Positions 32,804-41,523 of a DNA stretch of 64,000 bases are shown in pieces. Position numbers and translations under genes: made by a program. A model generated the notes under the pieces. It did no database searches. It was not told where the DNA came from and was given only the letters and a program-made list of their open reading frames with translations. This DNA comes from Phytomonospora sp040655735 (GTDB taxonomy: Bacteria > Actinomycetota > Actinomycetes > Mycobacteriales > Micromonosporaceae). Positions within the stretch are counted from its first letter, which is position 1. Each line of letters begins with the position of its first letter. The stretch is taken from assembly GCF_040655735.1 (NCBI RefSeq), contig NZ_JBFAKK010000004.1:248001-312000 (forward strand), in the 5' to 3' direction.

Positions 32804-34189
32804 GTGGCTCCCGAACCCGTGGACCAGCTCAAGTACCTACTGGACTGTCACAAGAAGGAACTGACGGACCTCAGGGAACTCAACGCCCACTACGAGGGCA
32901 CGATGGACCTCTCCTACATTCACCCTGAACTGTTGGCGGAGTTGGATGACCGTCTCCAGCAGGTCGTCATCAACTGGCCCGAACTCGTGGTGGACAGTCT
33001 GGATGAGCGCTTGGACGTGGAGGGGTTCCGTCTCCGGGACGCCGCTGAGGCCGATGATGACCTGTGGGACATCTGGCAGTTCAACGACCTCGATGAGGTG
33101 TCCCAGCAGGGGCATGTTGACGCGCTGGTCATGAAGCGGGCGTTCACGATCACGGGCGCCAACGATGAAGTGGGTGGGCTGCCGTTGGTGACGGTGGAGT
33201 CCCCTCTCCAGGTGTACGCCGATTTCGATTCCCGGACTCGTGCTGTCACTTCCGCTGTGAAGACGTGGAAAGAGGACCAGCCTGAGGGACCGGCGATTGA
33301 GTACGCGTCCCTCTATCTCCCGAACGAAACGTCTTGGTGGTTGAGGAAGAACGGCCAGTGGGTTTTGAACCCGGACTTTGAGCCCGACATGCATGATCTG
33401 GGTGTGGTTCCGGTCGTCCCGATCGTGAACCGTCCGAGGTTGAAGTGCCCGGGTGGCAGGTCGGAACTCGCGTCGATCGTTCCGCTGTCGATGGCCGCGA
33501 ACAAGATCGCGACGGACATGATGGTGTCTGCGGAGTTCCATGCCATGCCGCGCCGGTATGTGCTCGGAGCGGATGAGGCGGACTTCACTGACGAGCACAA
33601 CCGGCCTGTGACGGGCTGGTCGAAGGTCGCCGGGCGCGTGTGGGCAATGCTGAAGGGCAAGAACGAGGGCGCCGAGGTTGGACAGTTCCCGGAAGCGAAC
33701 CTCTCGAACTTCCACGAGACCCTGAATCAGTTGGCGCGAATTGTCGCGTCTCTGGGTGCCCTGCCGCCGCAGTTCCTTGGCTTCTCGACAGACAACCCCG
33801 CTAGCGCGGATGCGATCCGGTCGAGTGAGGCCAGGTTGGTGAAGCGCGCGGAGCGACGCCAGAGGGCGTTCGGTGGCGCGTGGGAGCGGACGATGCGCAT
33901 TGCTCACCGCATTCAGACGAGCCGCTGGGATGACTCCCTGCACCGTCTGGAGACGCTGTGGCGGGATGCGTCGACTCCGACTGTCGCGCAGAAGGCTGAC
34001 GCGTCGACGAAGCTTCACGCGGCTGGGATCGTCCCGACGGAGCAGACCCGTGAAGACCTTGGGTACACGTCGGTTCAGCGGGCCCGGATGCGGAAGATGG
34101 ACGCCGCTGACGCTCGCCGCGCGATGGGCGAAGACGTCCCCGACGATGACGTGCTTCCGGGTGAGGTGCCTGTTGAATCTGCCGCCTGA
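32804..34189 (+). CDS. portal protein
   Basis: 461 aa from the GTG at 32804. SPP1 gp6-like portal: an N-terminal wing (LKYLLDCHKKELTDLRELNA), DVEGFRLRD, and the conserved central VPIVNRPRLKCPGGRSELAS. Then comes NQLARIVASLGALPPQFLGF with SADAIRSSEARLVKRAERRQ, the stem/crown helices. It forms the dodecameric DNA channel. Confidence 0.9.
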   Translation: MAPEPVDQLKYLLDCHKKELTDLRELNAHYEGTMDLSYIHPELLAELDDRLQQVVINWPELVVDSLDERLDVEGFRLRDAAEADDDLWDIWQFNDLDEVSQQGHVDALVMKRAFTITGANDEVGGLPLVTVESPLQVYADFDSRTRAVTSAVKTWKEDQPEGPAIEYASLYLPNETSWWLRKNGQWVLNPDFEPDMHDLGVVPVVPIVNRPRLKCPGGRSELASIVPLSMAANKIATDMMVSAEFHAMPRRYVLGADEADFTDEHNRPVTGWSKVAGRVWAMLKGKNEGAEVGQFPEANLSNFHETLNQLARIVASLGALPPQFLGFSTDNPASADAIRSSEARLVKRAERRQRAFGGAWERTMRIAHRIQTSRWDDSLHRLETLWRDASTPTVAQKADASTKLHAAGIVPTEQTREDLGYTSVQRARMRKMDAADARRAMGEDVPDDDVLPGEVPVESAA

Positions 34190-35217
34190 CGTCGCCGCGT
34201 ACTACCAGGACATCAAGGCGGTCAACAAGCATGCCGCTGCGTTGATGCTGGGACTGTGGCGCCGGATCAGTCGTGCCGACATCGCGGGAACATGGCGGGA
34301 TCTCCTACCTGACGTTCTCGCCCTGGTGGTCGCGGCGGAACTCGTTGCGGCCGAAGCGGCGGAACCGTACCTCACCGCCATGGTCGGTGCAGGTGACCGA
34401 CAGGTGAACCCTGATGGGTTCATGGGGACCGTCGATGGGCGCCCGCTGGACACACTCATGACCCTTCCCGCCGTGGATGCCCTGCACCAGGTCGACGCGG
34501 GATTCCTCGCTGGGGCAGCGTTGCAGCAGTCCCAGTCTCAACTGCTGATGATCCTCGGAACAACAGTCACGGACTCCGCCCGTCAGGCCGTCGCGGCTGG
34601 CATGGGTGCACGCAGGCATGTCACGGGCTACTACCGGGCACTGTCTCCGCCGTCGTGCGGAAGGTGCGCCATCCTCGCGGGGAGGTGGTACAGGTGGTCC
34701 GCTGGTTTCAAGCGCCACCCCCACCCACTGCGACTGTGTGCACATTCCCGCCGTACAAGCCGATGACTCGCTCCTGTACAGCCCACGTCACGCATTCGAG
34801 TCAGGCCAGGTCAGGGGTGTCTCGAAAGCCGAGATAACGGCCGTGAAGCTCGGCGCTGACCCTTCGCAGGTCGTCAACTCCCGCCGGGGCATGTACACCG
34901 CTGGGGGCAGGAAGTACACCCGTACGGCCACGACACGCAGAGGTGTCGCCGGGGCACGCATGCTCGCCCGCGACGTGGACCGGCTCCTTGGCCGATCCAC
35001 GACTGGGACGTACATGAACGTGACGTTCTCGCGCGAGAAGGCCGCCCGGTACAGCGAACTCCTCCGTAAAGGGCGGACGTTCACGCGCTCCGACGGGTCA
35101 ACCGGGTCCTACCGGTTCGCGAAGTCCCGTCGCCCCACTGTGGAGCAGATCCTCGCCGGCTCGAAAGACCGGACAGAAGTGATCCGCCTCCTCACGAACT
35201 TCGGCTACGTCCTGTAG
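34161..35217 (+). pseudogene. MuF-like minor head protein, frameshifted by a CCAC duplication
   Basis: The first frame (GTG 34161, or TTG 34173 after GAGG) runs to a stop at 34766 and ends RALSPPSCGRCAILAGRWY, then RWSAGFKRHPH. The conserved continuation, CDCVHIPA and about 145 more residues to 35217, is in the +1 frame. Removing one copy of the tandem CCAC at 34721-34728 restores one 350-aa frame reading RHPHCDC, the motif expected in this family. It is normally made as part of the portal-associated head interior. The lesion could be real, a sequencing error, or less likely a +1 recoding site. Confidence 0.8.
34721..34728 (+). repeat. CCAC tandem duplication (frameshift lesion)
   Basis: CCACCCAC, two perfect 4-bp copies, at the exact point where the MuF-like frame shifts. 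Confidence 0.75.
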
Positions 35218-35267
35218 CCGGCTCGGCCGCAACGGCCGTGAACCCATCCCGCAACGGGAGACAACAC

Positions 35268-35891
35268 ATGTTCAAGCATCACTGGTTCGACCTTGGGCGC
35301 CACGACGATGACGAAACGCCTCCCGTGGAGGAACCCGAGGAGATCGAGACCCCTCCGGAGGAACCGGAGGAAGAGGCGAAACCGAAGCCGTCGGAGACCG
35401 TCGACTACTGGAAGCGCCGGGCTCGCGAGAACGAGCGCCGCGCGAAGGACAACGCCGATAAGGCCAAGCGCCTCGACGACATCGAGGCCGCCAACCAGAC
35501 GGAGTCCGAGAAGCTCGAAGCCGCTCGCGACGCCGCCGAGAAGCGCGCCGAGCAGGCTCTTACCCGGGCGGTCACCGCTGAGGTGAAGGCACTCGCGTCG
35601 GGCTCGTTCGCTGACCCGAGCGATGCCGCCGAGTTCCTTGGTAGGGACACCTCGAAGTTCCTGTCCGCTGACGGGGATGTCGACACTGACGCGATCGGTG
35701 ACGCCCTCGCCGATCTCCTGGAGCGCAAACCGCATTGGGCGAAGCCCACTGTGGAGGCCCCGAAACCGAAGACTCCCCGCCCGGACCCGTCACAAGGGCC
35801 CCGGGGGGAAGACAAGCCGGTTGATTTCCGTACCGCTGACTCCGCTGAGCTGAAAGCCGAACTGGACAAGTTCGGGGTGCGGCTGCGGTAG
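35268..35891 (+). CDS. scaffolding protein
   Basis: 207 aa from the ATG at 35268. A highly acidic N-terminus (VEEPEEIETPPEEPEEEAKP) and a long charged coiled coil (about 45-110) are classic for siphovirus scaffolds. The C-terminus KAELDKFGVRLR is the usual capsid-interaction helix. Immediately upstream of the protease-like and capsid genes. Confidence 0.8.
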   Translation: MFKHHWFDLGRHDDDETPPVEEPEEIETPPEEPEEEAKPKPSETVDYWKRRARENERRAKDNADKAKRLDDIEAANQTESEKLEAARDAAEKRAEQALTRAVTAEVKALASGSFADPSDAAEFLGRDTSKFLSADGDVDTDAIGDALADLLERKPHWAKPTVEAPKPKTPRPDPSQGPRGEDKPVDFRTADSAELKAELDKFGVRLR

Positions 35892-36079
35892 TGATCACCA
35901 TCAACGCCGAACTCGGCGACGGGACATTCTCCCTCCAGGTGGACGGTCATGAAGGCCACGTCCTTGAGGGGCGTGTGTGTGCAGCGGTCTCAGCCATCAC
36001 ACAAACGGCGCTGCTCGGCCTCGAACACGTCGCTGGGCAGTACCCGGACCTAGTGTCCATCCACATCAAGGAGAAGTAA
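35891..36079 (+). CDS. Prp-like cysteine protease (candidate prohead protease)
   Basis: 62 aa from the GTG at 35891. VDGHEGHVLEGRVCAAVSAI, then TQTALLGLEH, matches the core of the Prp family: an N-terminal Gly-His and the 'VCAAVSA' cysteine. Here His20 (or His23) and Cys30 would be the dyad. Bacterial Prp is ~106-112 aa, so this is a short version ending soon after the second strand. Prp removes the N-terminus of ribosomal protein L27 in Firmicutes, and Staphylococcus Prp also cleaves phage 80alpha capsid and scaffold. Its place between scaffold and capsid fits that role. Confidence 0.65.
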   Translation: MITINAELGDGTFSLQVDGHEGHVLEGRVCAAVSAITQTALLGLEHVAGQYPDLVSIHIKEK

Positions 36080-37374
36080 TGACTATGACCGTACGGTCCT
36101 GGTTCCGGCTCGACCGCCACGACGTGCGGTCCACGGTCCCGGCCGCGATCCGCGCGATGCTCCAGAACGGCCTGCTCGACAGGGTGTTCCAGGAGGCGCT
36201 GCGGCCCGAGTTCATCTATCCCGCCATCGCTGACGCCGAGCCCTGGTCGGGTGGCCTCGGTGACACCAAGACCTTCACCCGCAAGGGCCTCCTCACTCCG
36301 GTGACGACCGCGATCACGGGTTCCGACCCGTCGGCCGCGACGTACGGCATCGAGCAGTGGTCCGTGACGATGGACCAGTACGCGAACTCCGTCGACACGA
36401 ACATGCTGAATTCCTCGATGGCGCTGGCGTCGAAGTACATCGCCGATGTTCAGACTCTCGGCATCAACGCCGGCCAGTCCATCAACCGCATTGCCCGCAA
36501 CGAGCTGTACCGGGCTTACGCGGGTGGCCGCACGTGGGTGACTGCTGCGGCGACCACGGACACGTCGATGATCGTCGAGTCCGTGAACGGGTTCACGCAT
36601 GTCCTCGTCAATGGTGTCCCGACTCCTGTGTCGGCGTCGAACCCGCTCACGGTCAGCATCGAGGGTGTCGCGAACACTGTCACTGGTGTTGACACCGGCA
36701 CGAACACGCTGACTCTCGGCACCACTCGTGTCGATGTCGCGGGTGACTACGTTGTGGCGGCGAACGCTCCGACCACGATCCGTGTCGCGGGCGACACCGC
36801 CTACGACCTGTCGGCGTCGAACGTCGTGAAGTTCTCGCACTTCCGGTCGGCGGTTACTCGTCTCCGGAAGATGAACGTCCCGACCGTCAACGGCTCCTAC
36901 GTCGCGCACGTCGACCCTGACACCGAGGCGCAGCTGTTCTCCGACACGGAGTTCCAGGCCCTCTACCAGGGTCGCGGTGACTCGGACGTGTACCGGAACC
37001 TGTCGATCGGTGTGTTCGGTGGCATCGACTGGGTCCGCAACAACGAGGCCCCGACTCTCCTGGGCGGCTCGGCGGGAACGGTGACTGTTCACCGCCCGGT
37101 CGTGATGGGTGCGGGTGCGCTGATCGCGGCCCCGTTCGCGGACATGGGCACTCTCCTGGGCGGTACTGGTGTCCAGGATGTCCCGGAGATCTCGATGATC
37201 AATGTCGCGTCCGGTGTGGACGTCGCGATGATCGTTCGCCCCCCGAGCGACCGTCTCCAGCAGAACCTGTCCACGACTTGGTCGTGGGTGGGCGACTACG
37301 GTGTCCCGTCGGATTCCCTGGCGAACAACGACGCCGCTCTCTACAAGCGCGCTGTGGTCATCGAACACGGCTAA
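36079..37374 (+). CDS. major capsid protein
   Basis: 431 aa; ribosome-binding site AAGGAGA. HK97/P22-coat type: N-terminal helix region (VPAAIRAMLQNGLLDRVFQE), then TKTFTRKGLLTPVTTAITGS, a central insertion domain (about 185-245) rich in T/V/G, and a C-terminal beta region (TVTVHRPVVMGAGALIAAPF). The insertion resembles a surface beta domain as in P22-like coats. Confidence 0.9.
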   Translation: MTMTVRSWFRLDRHDVRSTVPAAIRAMLQNGLLDRVFQEALRPEFIYPAIADAEPWSGGLGDTKTFTRKGLLTPVTTAITGSDPSAATYGIEQWSVTMDQYANSVDTNMLNSSMALASKYIADVQTLGINAGQSINRIARNELYRAYAGGRTWVTAAATTDTSMIVESVNGFTHVLVNGVPTPVSASNPLTVSIEGVANTVTGVDTGTNTLTLGTTRVDVAGDYVVAANAPTTIRVAGDTAYDLSASNVVKFSHFRSAVTRLRKMNVPTVNGSYVAHVDPDTEAQLFSDTEFQALYQGRGDSDVYRNLSIGVFGGIDWVRNNEAPTLLGGSAGTVTVHRPVVMGAGALIAAPFADMGTLLGGTGVQDVPEISMINVASGVDVAMIVRPPSDRLQQNLSTTWSWVGDYGVPSDSLANNDAALYKRAVVIEHG

Positions 37375-37422
37375 GACACGGCGGGCGGGGGCCTTCGGGT
37401 CCCCGCTCCCTTGGAGGATGAC

Positions 37423-37734
37423 ATGCGTGTTCGTGTAACCGAGACGTGCAGTACCTATTTCAACTACGGCGTTCATGTCCTCAAGGAGGGCGACGTCATC
37501 GAGGGTGGCTTGGCGGAATACCTCGCTGCCGGTGGCGGACCGGTCGAATGCCTCGACGCCCCCGAAGTCCCCGAGACACCGGAGGGACTTCCCGACGGGA
37601 GTGCCGATGATGTCCTGGCGTGGGTCGGTGAAGACCCCGACAGGGCTCTTGAGGCGCTACTGGCTGAGGAAGCGAAAGACAAGCCCCGCGTGACTCTGCT
37701 CGGGAAGCTCCGCAAGCTCATGGGTGACGAGTAA
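37423..37734 (+). CDS. hypothetical head-region protein
   Basis: 103 aa from the ATG at 37423. Small beta N-terminus (VLKEGDVIEGGLAEYLAAGG) and an acidic C-terminus (SADDVLAWVGEDPDRALEAL). Such proteins commonly sit between capsid and connectors in actinophages; a capsid decoration or connector role is possible. Confidence 0.65.
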   Translation: MRVRVTETCSTYFNYGVHVLKEGDVIEGGLAEYLAAGGGPVECLDAPEVPETPEGLPDGSADDVLAWVGEDPDRALEALLAEEAKDKPRVTLLGKLRKLMGDE

Positions 37735-37748
37735 CCGAGGGGGTTTCC

Positions 37749-38378
37749 ATGGACCCCTTGGCGACGGCTGACGCCTTGAAGGAACGGCTCCAGCAGCCGG
37801 ACATGGACGCGGATTTGGCGCTCCAGGCGGTGACCCACGCATCCGGGATGGTGCGTGGGGTAGCTAGGCAGACGTTCACGTTCGTGTCGCAGGAAACCGT
37901 GGACCTCGTGGGCAACACGAAAGTCCTGAAACTTCCTGAGCGGCCTGTGGTCGTCGATGGGGACAACCCGTTGACGGTCGTGGAACTCGGGGACTTCGGG
38001 GCACCCGACTTGACGGTCTTGGCCGGCAGGGACTTCGAACGGATCGGGTCGGAACTGACCCGTGGCCACCCCTACTACTTCTCTACGAGGCTCCGGTCGT
38101 GGCCGTGGGCTCGCGTCATGGGTGTGTGGACCCCGAGGGTTCAGGTCACGTACTCACATGGGTACGTGACGATTCCGGACGCGGTTCAGTCCATCACTCT
38201 CGATGTCGCTCAGGCGCTGGCGTCGAACCCTGAGGGGCTGCGCCAGGTCACGATCGACGACTACACCGAGATCCGTGCGACGGAGATGCTGGGTGCGGCG
38301 CAGGTGAACAACATCCTCGCTGCGGTGACGACTGCCGGCGTGCGTCGGGGGTCGGCGTTCAGTGTGAGGCTCGGATGA
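37749..38378 (+). CDS. head-to-tail adaptor
   Basis: 209 aa. Helical N-terminus (ATADALKERLQQPDMDADLA) with MVRGVARQTF, a beta insertion, and C-terminal helices (DAVQSITLDVAQALASNPEG). This matches the gp15/gp6-like adaptor fold that extends the portal channel. Confidence 0.8.
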   Translation: MDPLATADALKERLQQPDMDADLALQAVTHASGMVRGVARQTFTFVSQETVDLVGNTKVLKLPERPVVVDGDNPLTVVELGDFGAPDLTVLAGRDFERIGSELTRGHPYYFSTRLRSWPWARVMGVWTPRVQVTYSHGYVTIPDAVQSITLDVAQALASNPEGLRQVTIDDYTEIRATEMLGAAQVNNILAAVTTAGVRRGSAFSVRLG

Positions 38379-38770
38379 GTGCCTTGCTGGGGGCGTTGGC
38401 TCGTGGCCGTGCCAGGGCTGAGGCGTTGATGACGGACACGTGCCGGATTGAGCGTGCAACTGGTCCACGGGTCACGGGGCCCGATGGGCAGTCCACTCAA
38501 CCGGTGGAAACCGTGTACGAGGGGAAGTGCCGTCTCCAGTCCCGTGGTGACTGGTCGGCTGAGCGGGACATTGGTGAAGCCGGGCTCGTGATGCTGCGGA
38601 CGGAACTCCAGTTGCCTGCCGATGTGACGTTTAAAGTGAACGACATCGTGATGATCACGGCTAGTCCTACTCAACCCGCGAACGTCGGTTCCACATTCAG
38701 GATCCGAAGTGAATTCGTCAAAACCCACGGCACGATGCACAAGGGCATTCTGATCGACCCTGCTGGATAA
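38375..38770 (+). CDS. head-tail stopper (DUF6093-like)
   Basis: 131 aa; ATGA overlap. LMTDTCRIERATGPRVTGPD followed by beta strands to the C-terminus is the pattern of small stopper/head-closure proteins that seal the portal after packaging. Confidence 0.75.
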   Translation: MSALLGALARGRARAEALMTDTCRIERATGPRVTGPDGQSTQPVETVYEGKCRLQSRGDWSAERDIGEAGLVMLRTELQLPADVTFKVNDIVMITASPTQPANVGSTFRIRSEFVKTHGTMHKGILIDPAG

Positions 38771-38809
38771 ACCCGGGCTGTCTCGGCCCTCTTCATGGAA
38801 GGAGCCGAG

Positions 38810-39133
38810 ATGGCTCTTATTGCTGCCCAAATCCCGTCTATCGCGGGTACAGCGGTCACGATGGGCGCTGCTGCATCCGGGGACACATGCCCTGTCGGTG
38901 CGGGTCTGTGGCTACTGGTTCGCAATGGTGACGCGTCCCCGAAAACGGTCACTCTGACCACGCCCGGGAATGACGTGTTCGGGACAGCCGTCCCGGACAA
39001 GGAGTACACGATCGCTGCTGGCGCGATCGCGCTGATTCCCCTCCTCATCCAGTACCTCGATTCCGAAACGAACTCGGTGGCTCTCACCTGGTCGGCGACC
39101 ACCAGTGTCACTCGGGCCGTCTTGAGGTTCTGA
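38810..39133 (+). CDS. small beta-rich virion protein
   Basis: 107 aa from the ATG at 38810, chosen because AAGGAG lies just upstream; the ATG at 38795 would put that site inside the gene. All-beta (TPGNDVFGTAVPDKEYTIAA), Ig-like or head-decoration type, as often found here in actinophage genomes. Function assigned by position. Confidence 0.6.
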   Translation: MALIAAQIPSIAGTAVTMGAAASGDTCPVGAGLWLLVRNGDASPKTVTLTTPGNDVFGTAVPDKEYTIAAGAIALIPLLIQYLDSETNSVALTWSATTSVTRAVLRF

Positions 39134-39522
39134 TGCAGATCAGGGTCGAGTCGTCCGGTCTGCGGAAGTGGGAAGCGGACCTCGGCCGGTTCGAAGCACG
39201 CTTGGTTCCGAAGGTTCACGCGGTCGTCAAGAAAGCATCTGTGAACATCAAGAACGACTGGCGTGACACCTGGTTGGGGCACTCGTACATTAAGCCGTTG
39301 GCTAGGTCTGTGTCGTTCGACTTCGTGTCAAGTTTCACTTCGGTGAAGGTCGAGATCGGTCCCGATAAGGACCGCCCTCAGGGCGCGCTCGGGAACATCA
39401 TCGAGTTCGGTGGCCCGAAGAACAAGCCGATCCCCGCTGGCTTGATGGCGCTCCGGAAGGAAACCCCGATTCTGCTCGCAGAGTTGGCGAAGGTCCAGGG
39501 GGAGGTACTGGATGGCAGATGA
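39133..39522 (+). CDS. tail-completion protein, HK97 gp10-like
   Basis: 129 aa. KVHAVVKKASVNIKNDWRDT, a hallmark helix of the family, is followed by IEIGPDKD-like beta strands (read as VEIGPDKD) and GNIIEFGGPKNKPIPA. It acts in joining head and tail. Confidence 0.85.
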   Translation: MQIRVESSGLRKWEADLGRFEARLVPKVHAVVKKASVNIKNDWRDTWLGHSYIKPLARSVSFDFVSSFTSVKVEIGPDKDRPQGALGNIIEFGGPKNKPIPAGLMALRKETPILLAELAKVQGEVLDGR

Positions 39523-39904
39523 CCCGCATGCGGAAGCAGCCATCGCCCTCCTGAAAGCACATCCGGACCTGGTCGTCTTCGATGATGAGGTTCCCGCGAG
39601 TCCACCATCGGCGTACGTGCGGGTCTATATCGGGATGCGTGAACTCGAACCGGATGACCCGAACTTCATTCCCGGTGAACAGTCCTGCTGGATCTACACG
39701 TACTGCGTCGCGAATACCGATGCAGGTGCGAGGCTGATCCGGAGTTTCGTCCGTGCCCAATTGAACGGTGTGAAACCTGTCGTGGCTGGGAAAACCTGCT
39801 GGCCGATCTACTGGGAAGACGGAAGCCCGGCTGGCAGGGATGAGTCACTGGGGTACCCGGTGATATCCCAGCGCGACGTGTGGTGTTTCAAGTCCGATGA
39901 CTAG
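39512..39904 (+). CDS. tail terminator-like protein
   Basis: 130 aa, overlapping the previous gene by 11 bases. Size, position and mixed alpha/beta pattern (SCWIYTYCVANTDAGARLIR) fit the gpU-type terminator that caps the tail tube. The last 4 bases overlap a leftward gene. Confidence 0.7.
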   Translation: MADDPHAEAAIALLKAHPDLVVFDDEVPASPPSAYVRVYIGMRELEPDDPNFIPGEQSCWIYTYCVANTDAGARLIRSFVRAQLNGVKPVVAGKTCWPIYWEDGSPAGRDESLGYPVISQRDVWCFKSDD

Positions 39905-40329
39905 AACACATCCGTCTTCGGTGGCATGTCGATCCCCTCAGCTTCACAGGCTTTGTAGAGGCCAGGGAGGTTCACGCCGTGAATCGGGATGGGGTCGACG
40001 ACACCCGGTAGGGCGTCAACGTCCCCGCCCCCTGTCCAGGTCGCATGAATGGCTGGGGTCGTTGCTTCAGACACCAACTGGCCTGCGGTGAGCTTCGCGA
40101 ACGCGTCAGTCCTGGCCTTCGGGTCGTCTGGCGCGGCTTCATAAAGGTCCCCGTCGAGCCATTGGACTAGGAGTTCGCAAGCTACTCCGCCTGACTCGTC
40201 GCGGTCTTTCAACCGGTCGAGCGCTGAGGGCCAGAGAGCCCAAATCTGCAATCCGATGAGTAGGAGTCCCGCCGTGATTGCGGCGGTGATGACGAGTGGC
40301 CGGCGGGCGATCCGGTCGGGCGTGTCCAT
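39901..40329 (-). CDS. leftward membrane-anchored moron
   Basis: 142 aa. N-terminal basic residues and a TM (LVITAAITAGLLLIGLQIWA) form a signal anchor. The rest is a small extracytoplasmic domain with two cysteines (ACELLVQWLDGDLYEAAPDD; YKACEAEGIDMP) that could form a disulfide. It is the only gene of opposite strand inside the late operon and is inserted between tail terminator and tail tube genes. A prophage-expressed surface protein is likely; the function is not recognised. Confidence 0.7.
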   Translation of the reverse strand: MDTPDRIARRPLVITAAITAGLLLIGLQIWALWPSALDRLKDRDESGGVACELLVQWLDGDLYEAAPDDPKARTDAFAKLTAGQLVSEATTPAIHATWTGGGDVDALPGVVDPIPIHGVNLPGLYKACEAEGIDMPPKTDVF

Positions 40330-40382
40330 ACCGCCTGAGGTTACGCCCGTTTCGGCTTGATCAGTAGGTCAAGGAGACCGCC

Positions 40383-40568
40383 ATGGCCAAGGGCCGCGTG
40401 ACTCTCCGCAACACGAATCCGGACGTAAAGGGCACATGGGAGTGCGCTGTGGACGCCGTTGACGCGTGGCGGAACAAAAACTGGGTCCCCGTCGGGGAGA
40501 TCAGCGAACCGAGTGAGGAATCCGAGCCGGTTCCGGCTCGCACCAAGAGCCGAAAGGAATCGAGCTAA
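40383..40568 (+). CDS. small hypothetical virion-region protein
   Basis: 61 aa; ribosome-binding site AAGGAGA. Beta start (VTLRNTNPDVKGTWECAVDA) and an acidic-to-basic tail. It shares the late operon with the tail tube gene. Confidence 0.6.
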   Translation: MAKGRVTLRNTNPDVKGTWECAVDAVDAWRNKNWVPVGEISEPSEESEPVPARTKSRKESS

Positions 40569-41050
40569 TGTCTGACATTGTTGTCGATGGAACAGTCAAG
40601 GTGTGGTGGGTTCCCACCATCGCGAACATCGCGGCCCCGACTCTCGATGAGCTGGCGGCGGGGATTCCCCTGGAGACCATCCTGACCCGTGACGGGCTGA
40701 TGGGTTTCAAGGCGGAAACGGCGGCGGTCGATAACACGTCGCTCGCGTCGAAGTTCGATACTGCCCTTGCGGGCATGGCGTCGTTCTCGGGTACTGGCCT
40801 GCGGCTGAAGAAGCAGACCGGTGGCGATACCCCGTACGCGACTCTCACACGAAACACGGAGGGCAATCTCGTCATCCGTCGCTCGATCGACGTGGCGACT
40901 GCCGCGATCGCGGCGCAGGAGGTTCAGGTGTACCCGTCGATCTGCGGTGAGACGTCGTGGATGGAGGCGGAGAAGAACACCACGGACCGCTACGAGGTGC
41001 CGCTGTTCATGGCCTCGGAGCCGGAGCTGCGGGCGGTGCTGGCCGCGTGA
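40568..41050 (+). CDS. major tail (tube) protein
   Basis: 160 aa; ribosome-binding site AAAGGAA. Short actinophage-type tail tube: VVDGTVKVWWVPTIANIAAP, LDELAAGI, then beta strands with SLASKFDTALAGMASFSGTG. It lies immediately upstream of the chaperone pair, its invariable place. Confidence 0.8.
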   Translation: MSDIVVDGTVKVWWVPTIANIAAPTLDELAAGIPLETILTRDGLMGFKAETAAVDNTSLASKFDTALAGMASFSGTGLRLKKQTGGDTPYATLTRNTEGNLVIRRSIDVATAAIAAQEVQVYPSICGETSWMEAEKNTTDRYEVPLFMASEPELRAVLAA

Positions 41051-41523
41051 CGAACCGCGCCGCTCGCCGGGCAGCTATCCCTGCCGCGCTCAAGAAGGCG
41101 AAGCTTCCCGAAACGAAACTGGAGTTGTGCCTCGCTCCTCACTTGGTGGAGGAGTACGACTCGATTCCTGAGTCCGACTCTCTCGCGGACCCGCACGCGG
41201 AGAAGCGCGCGGGCCTCCGCAAGGAGATCGAGGCGTCGATCCTGACCGTGAAGCTCCGGGCTCTGGGGGCGCGGAAGTATGACGCTCTCACTGCCGAGCA
41301 TCCTCCGCGCACTGATGTCCTCCAGGACCGCGAGATGGGCATCAACGACCTGACGTTCAAGCCGGCGATCCTGCGGGCCTGCATGGTCGAACCTGTCCTC
41401 GATGACGAGGGCTTCGAGATGCTCTTGGACGTGATCACGTCCGAGGAGTGGGAACGGCTCCTGGTCACTGCGGTCCGGTTGAACCGGTATGGCGGGCAGG
41501 TCCCTTTCTCCAGAGGCGGCTAA
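41047..41523 (+). CDS. tail assembly chaperone, short form (G)
   Basis: 158 aa from the GTG at 41047 (GTGA). Alpha-helical, acidic central region. Near its end the codons GTC CCT TTC contain the heptamer CCCTTTC (41502-41508), which allows -1 slippage into the next open frame. It sits between tube and tape-measure genes, where it chaperones the tape measure. Confidence 0.8.
   Translation: MTNRAARRAAIPAALKKAKLPETKLELCLAPHLVEEYDSIPESDSLADPHAEKRAGLRKEIEASILTVKLRALGARKYDALTAEHPPRTDVLQDREMGINDLTFKPAILRACMVEPVLDDEGFEMLLDVITSEEWERLLVTAVRLNRYGGQVPFSRGG

Noticed and set aside
31054..32832. 592-codon open frame opposite the large terminase
   Set aside because: Antisense shadow of terL, which has clear Walker and nuclease motifs; the minus frame is Arg/Leu-rich without domain signals.
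35947..37476. 509-codon open frame opposite the major capsid gene
   Set aside because: Mirrors codon bias of the capsid gene; Arg/Val/Asp-rich without a ribosome-binding site.
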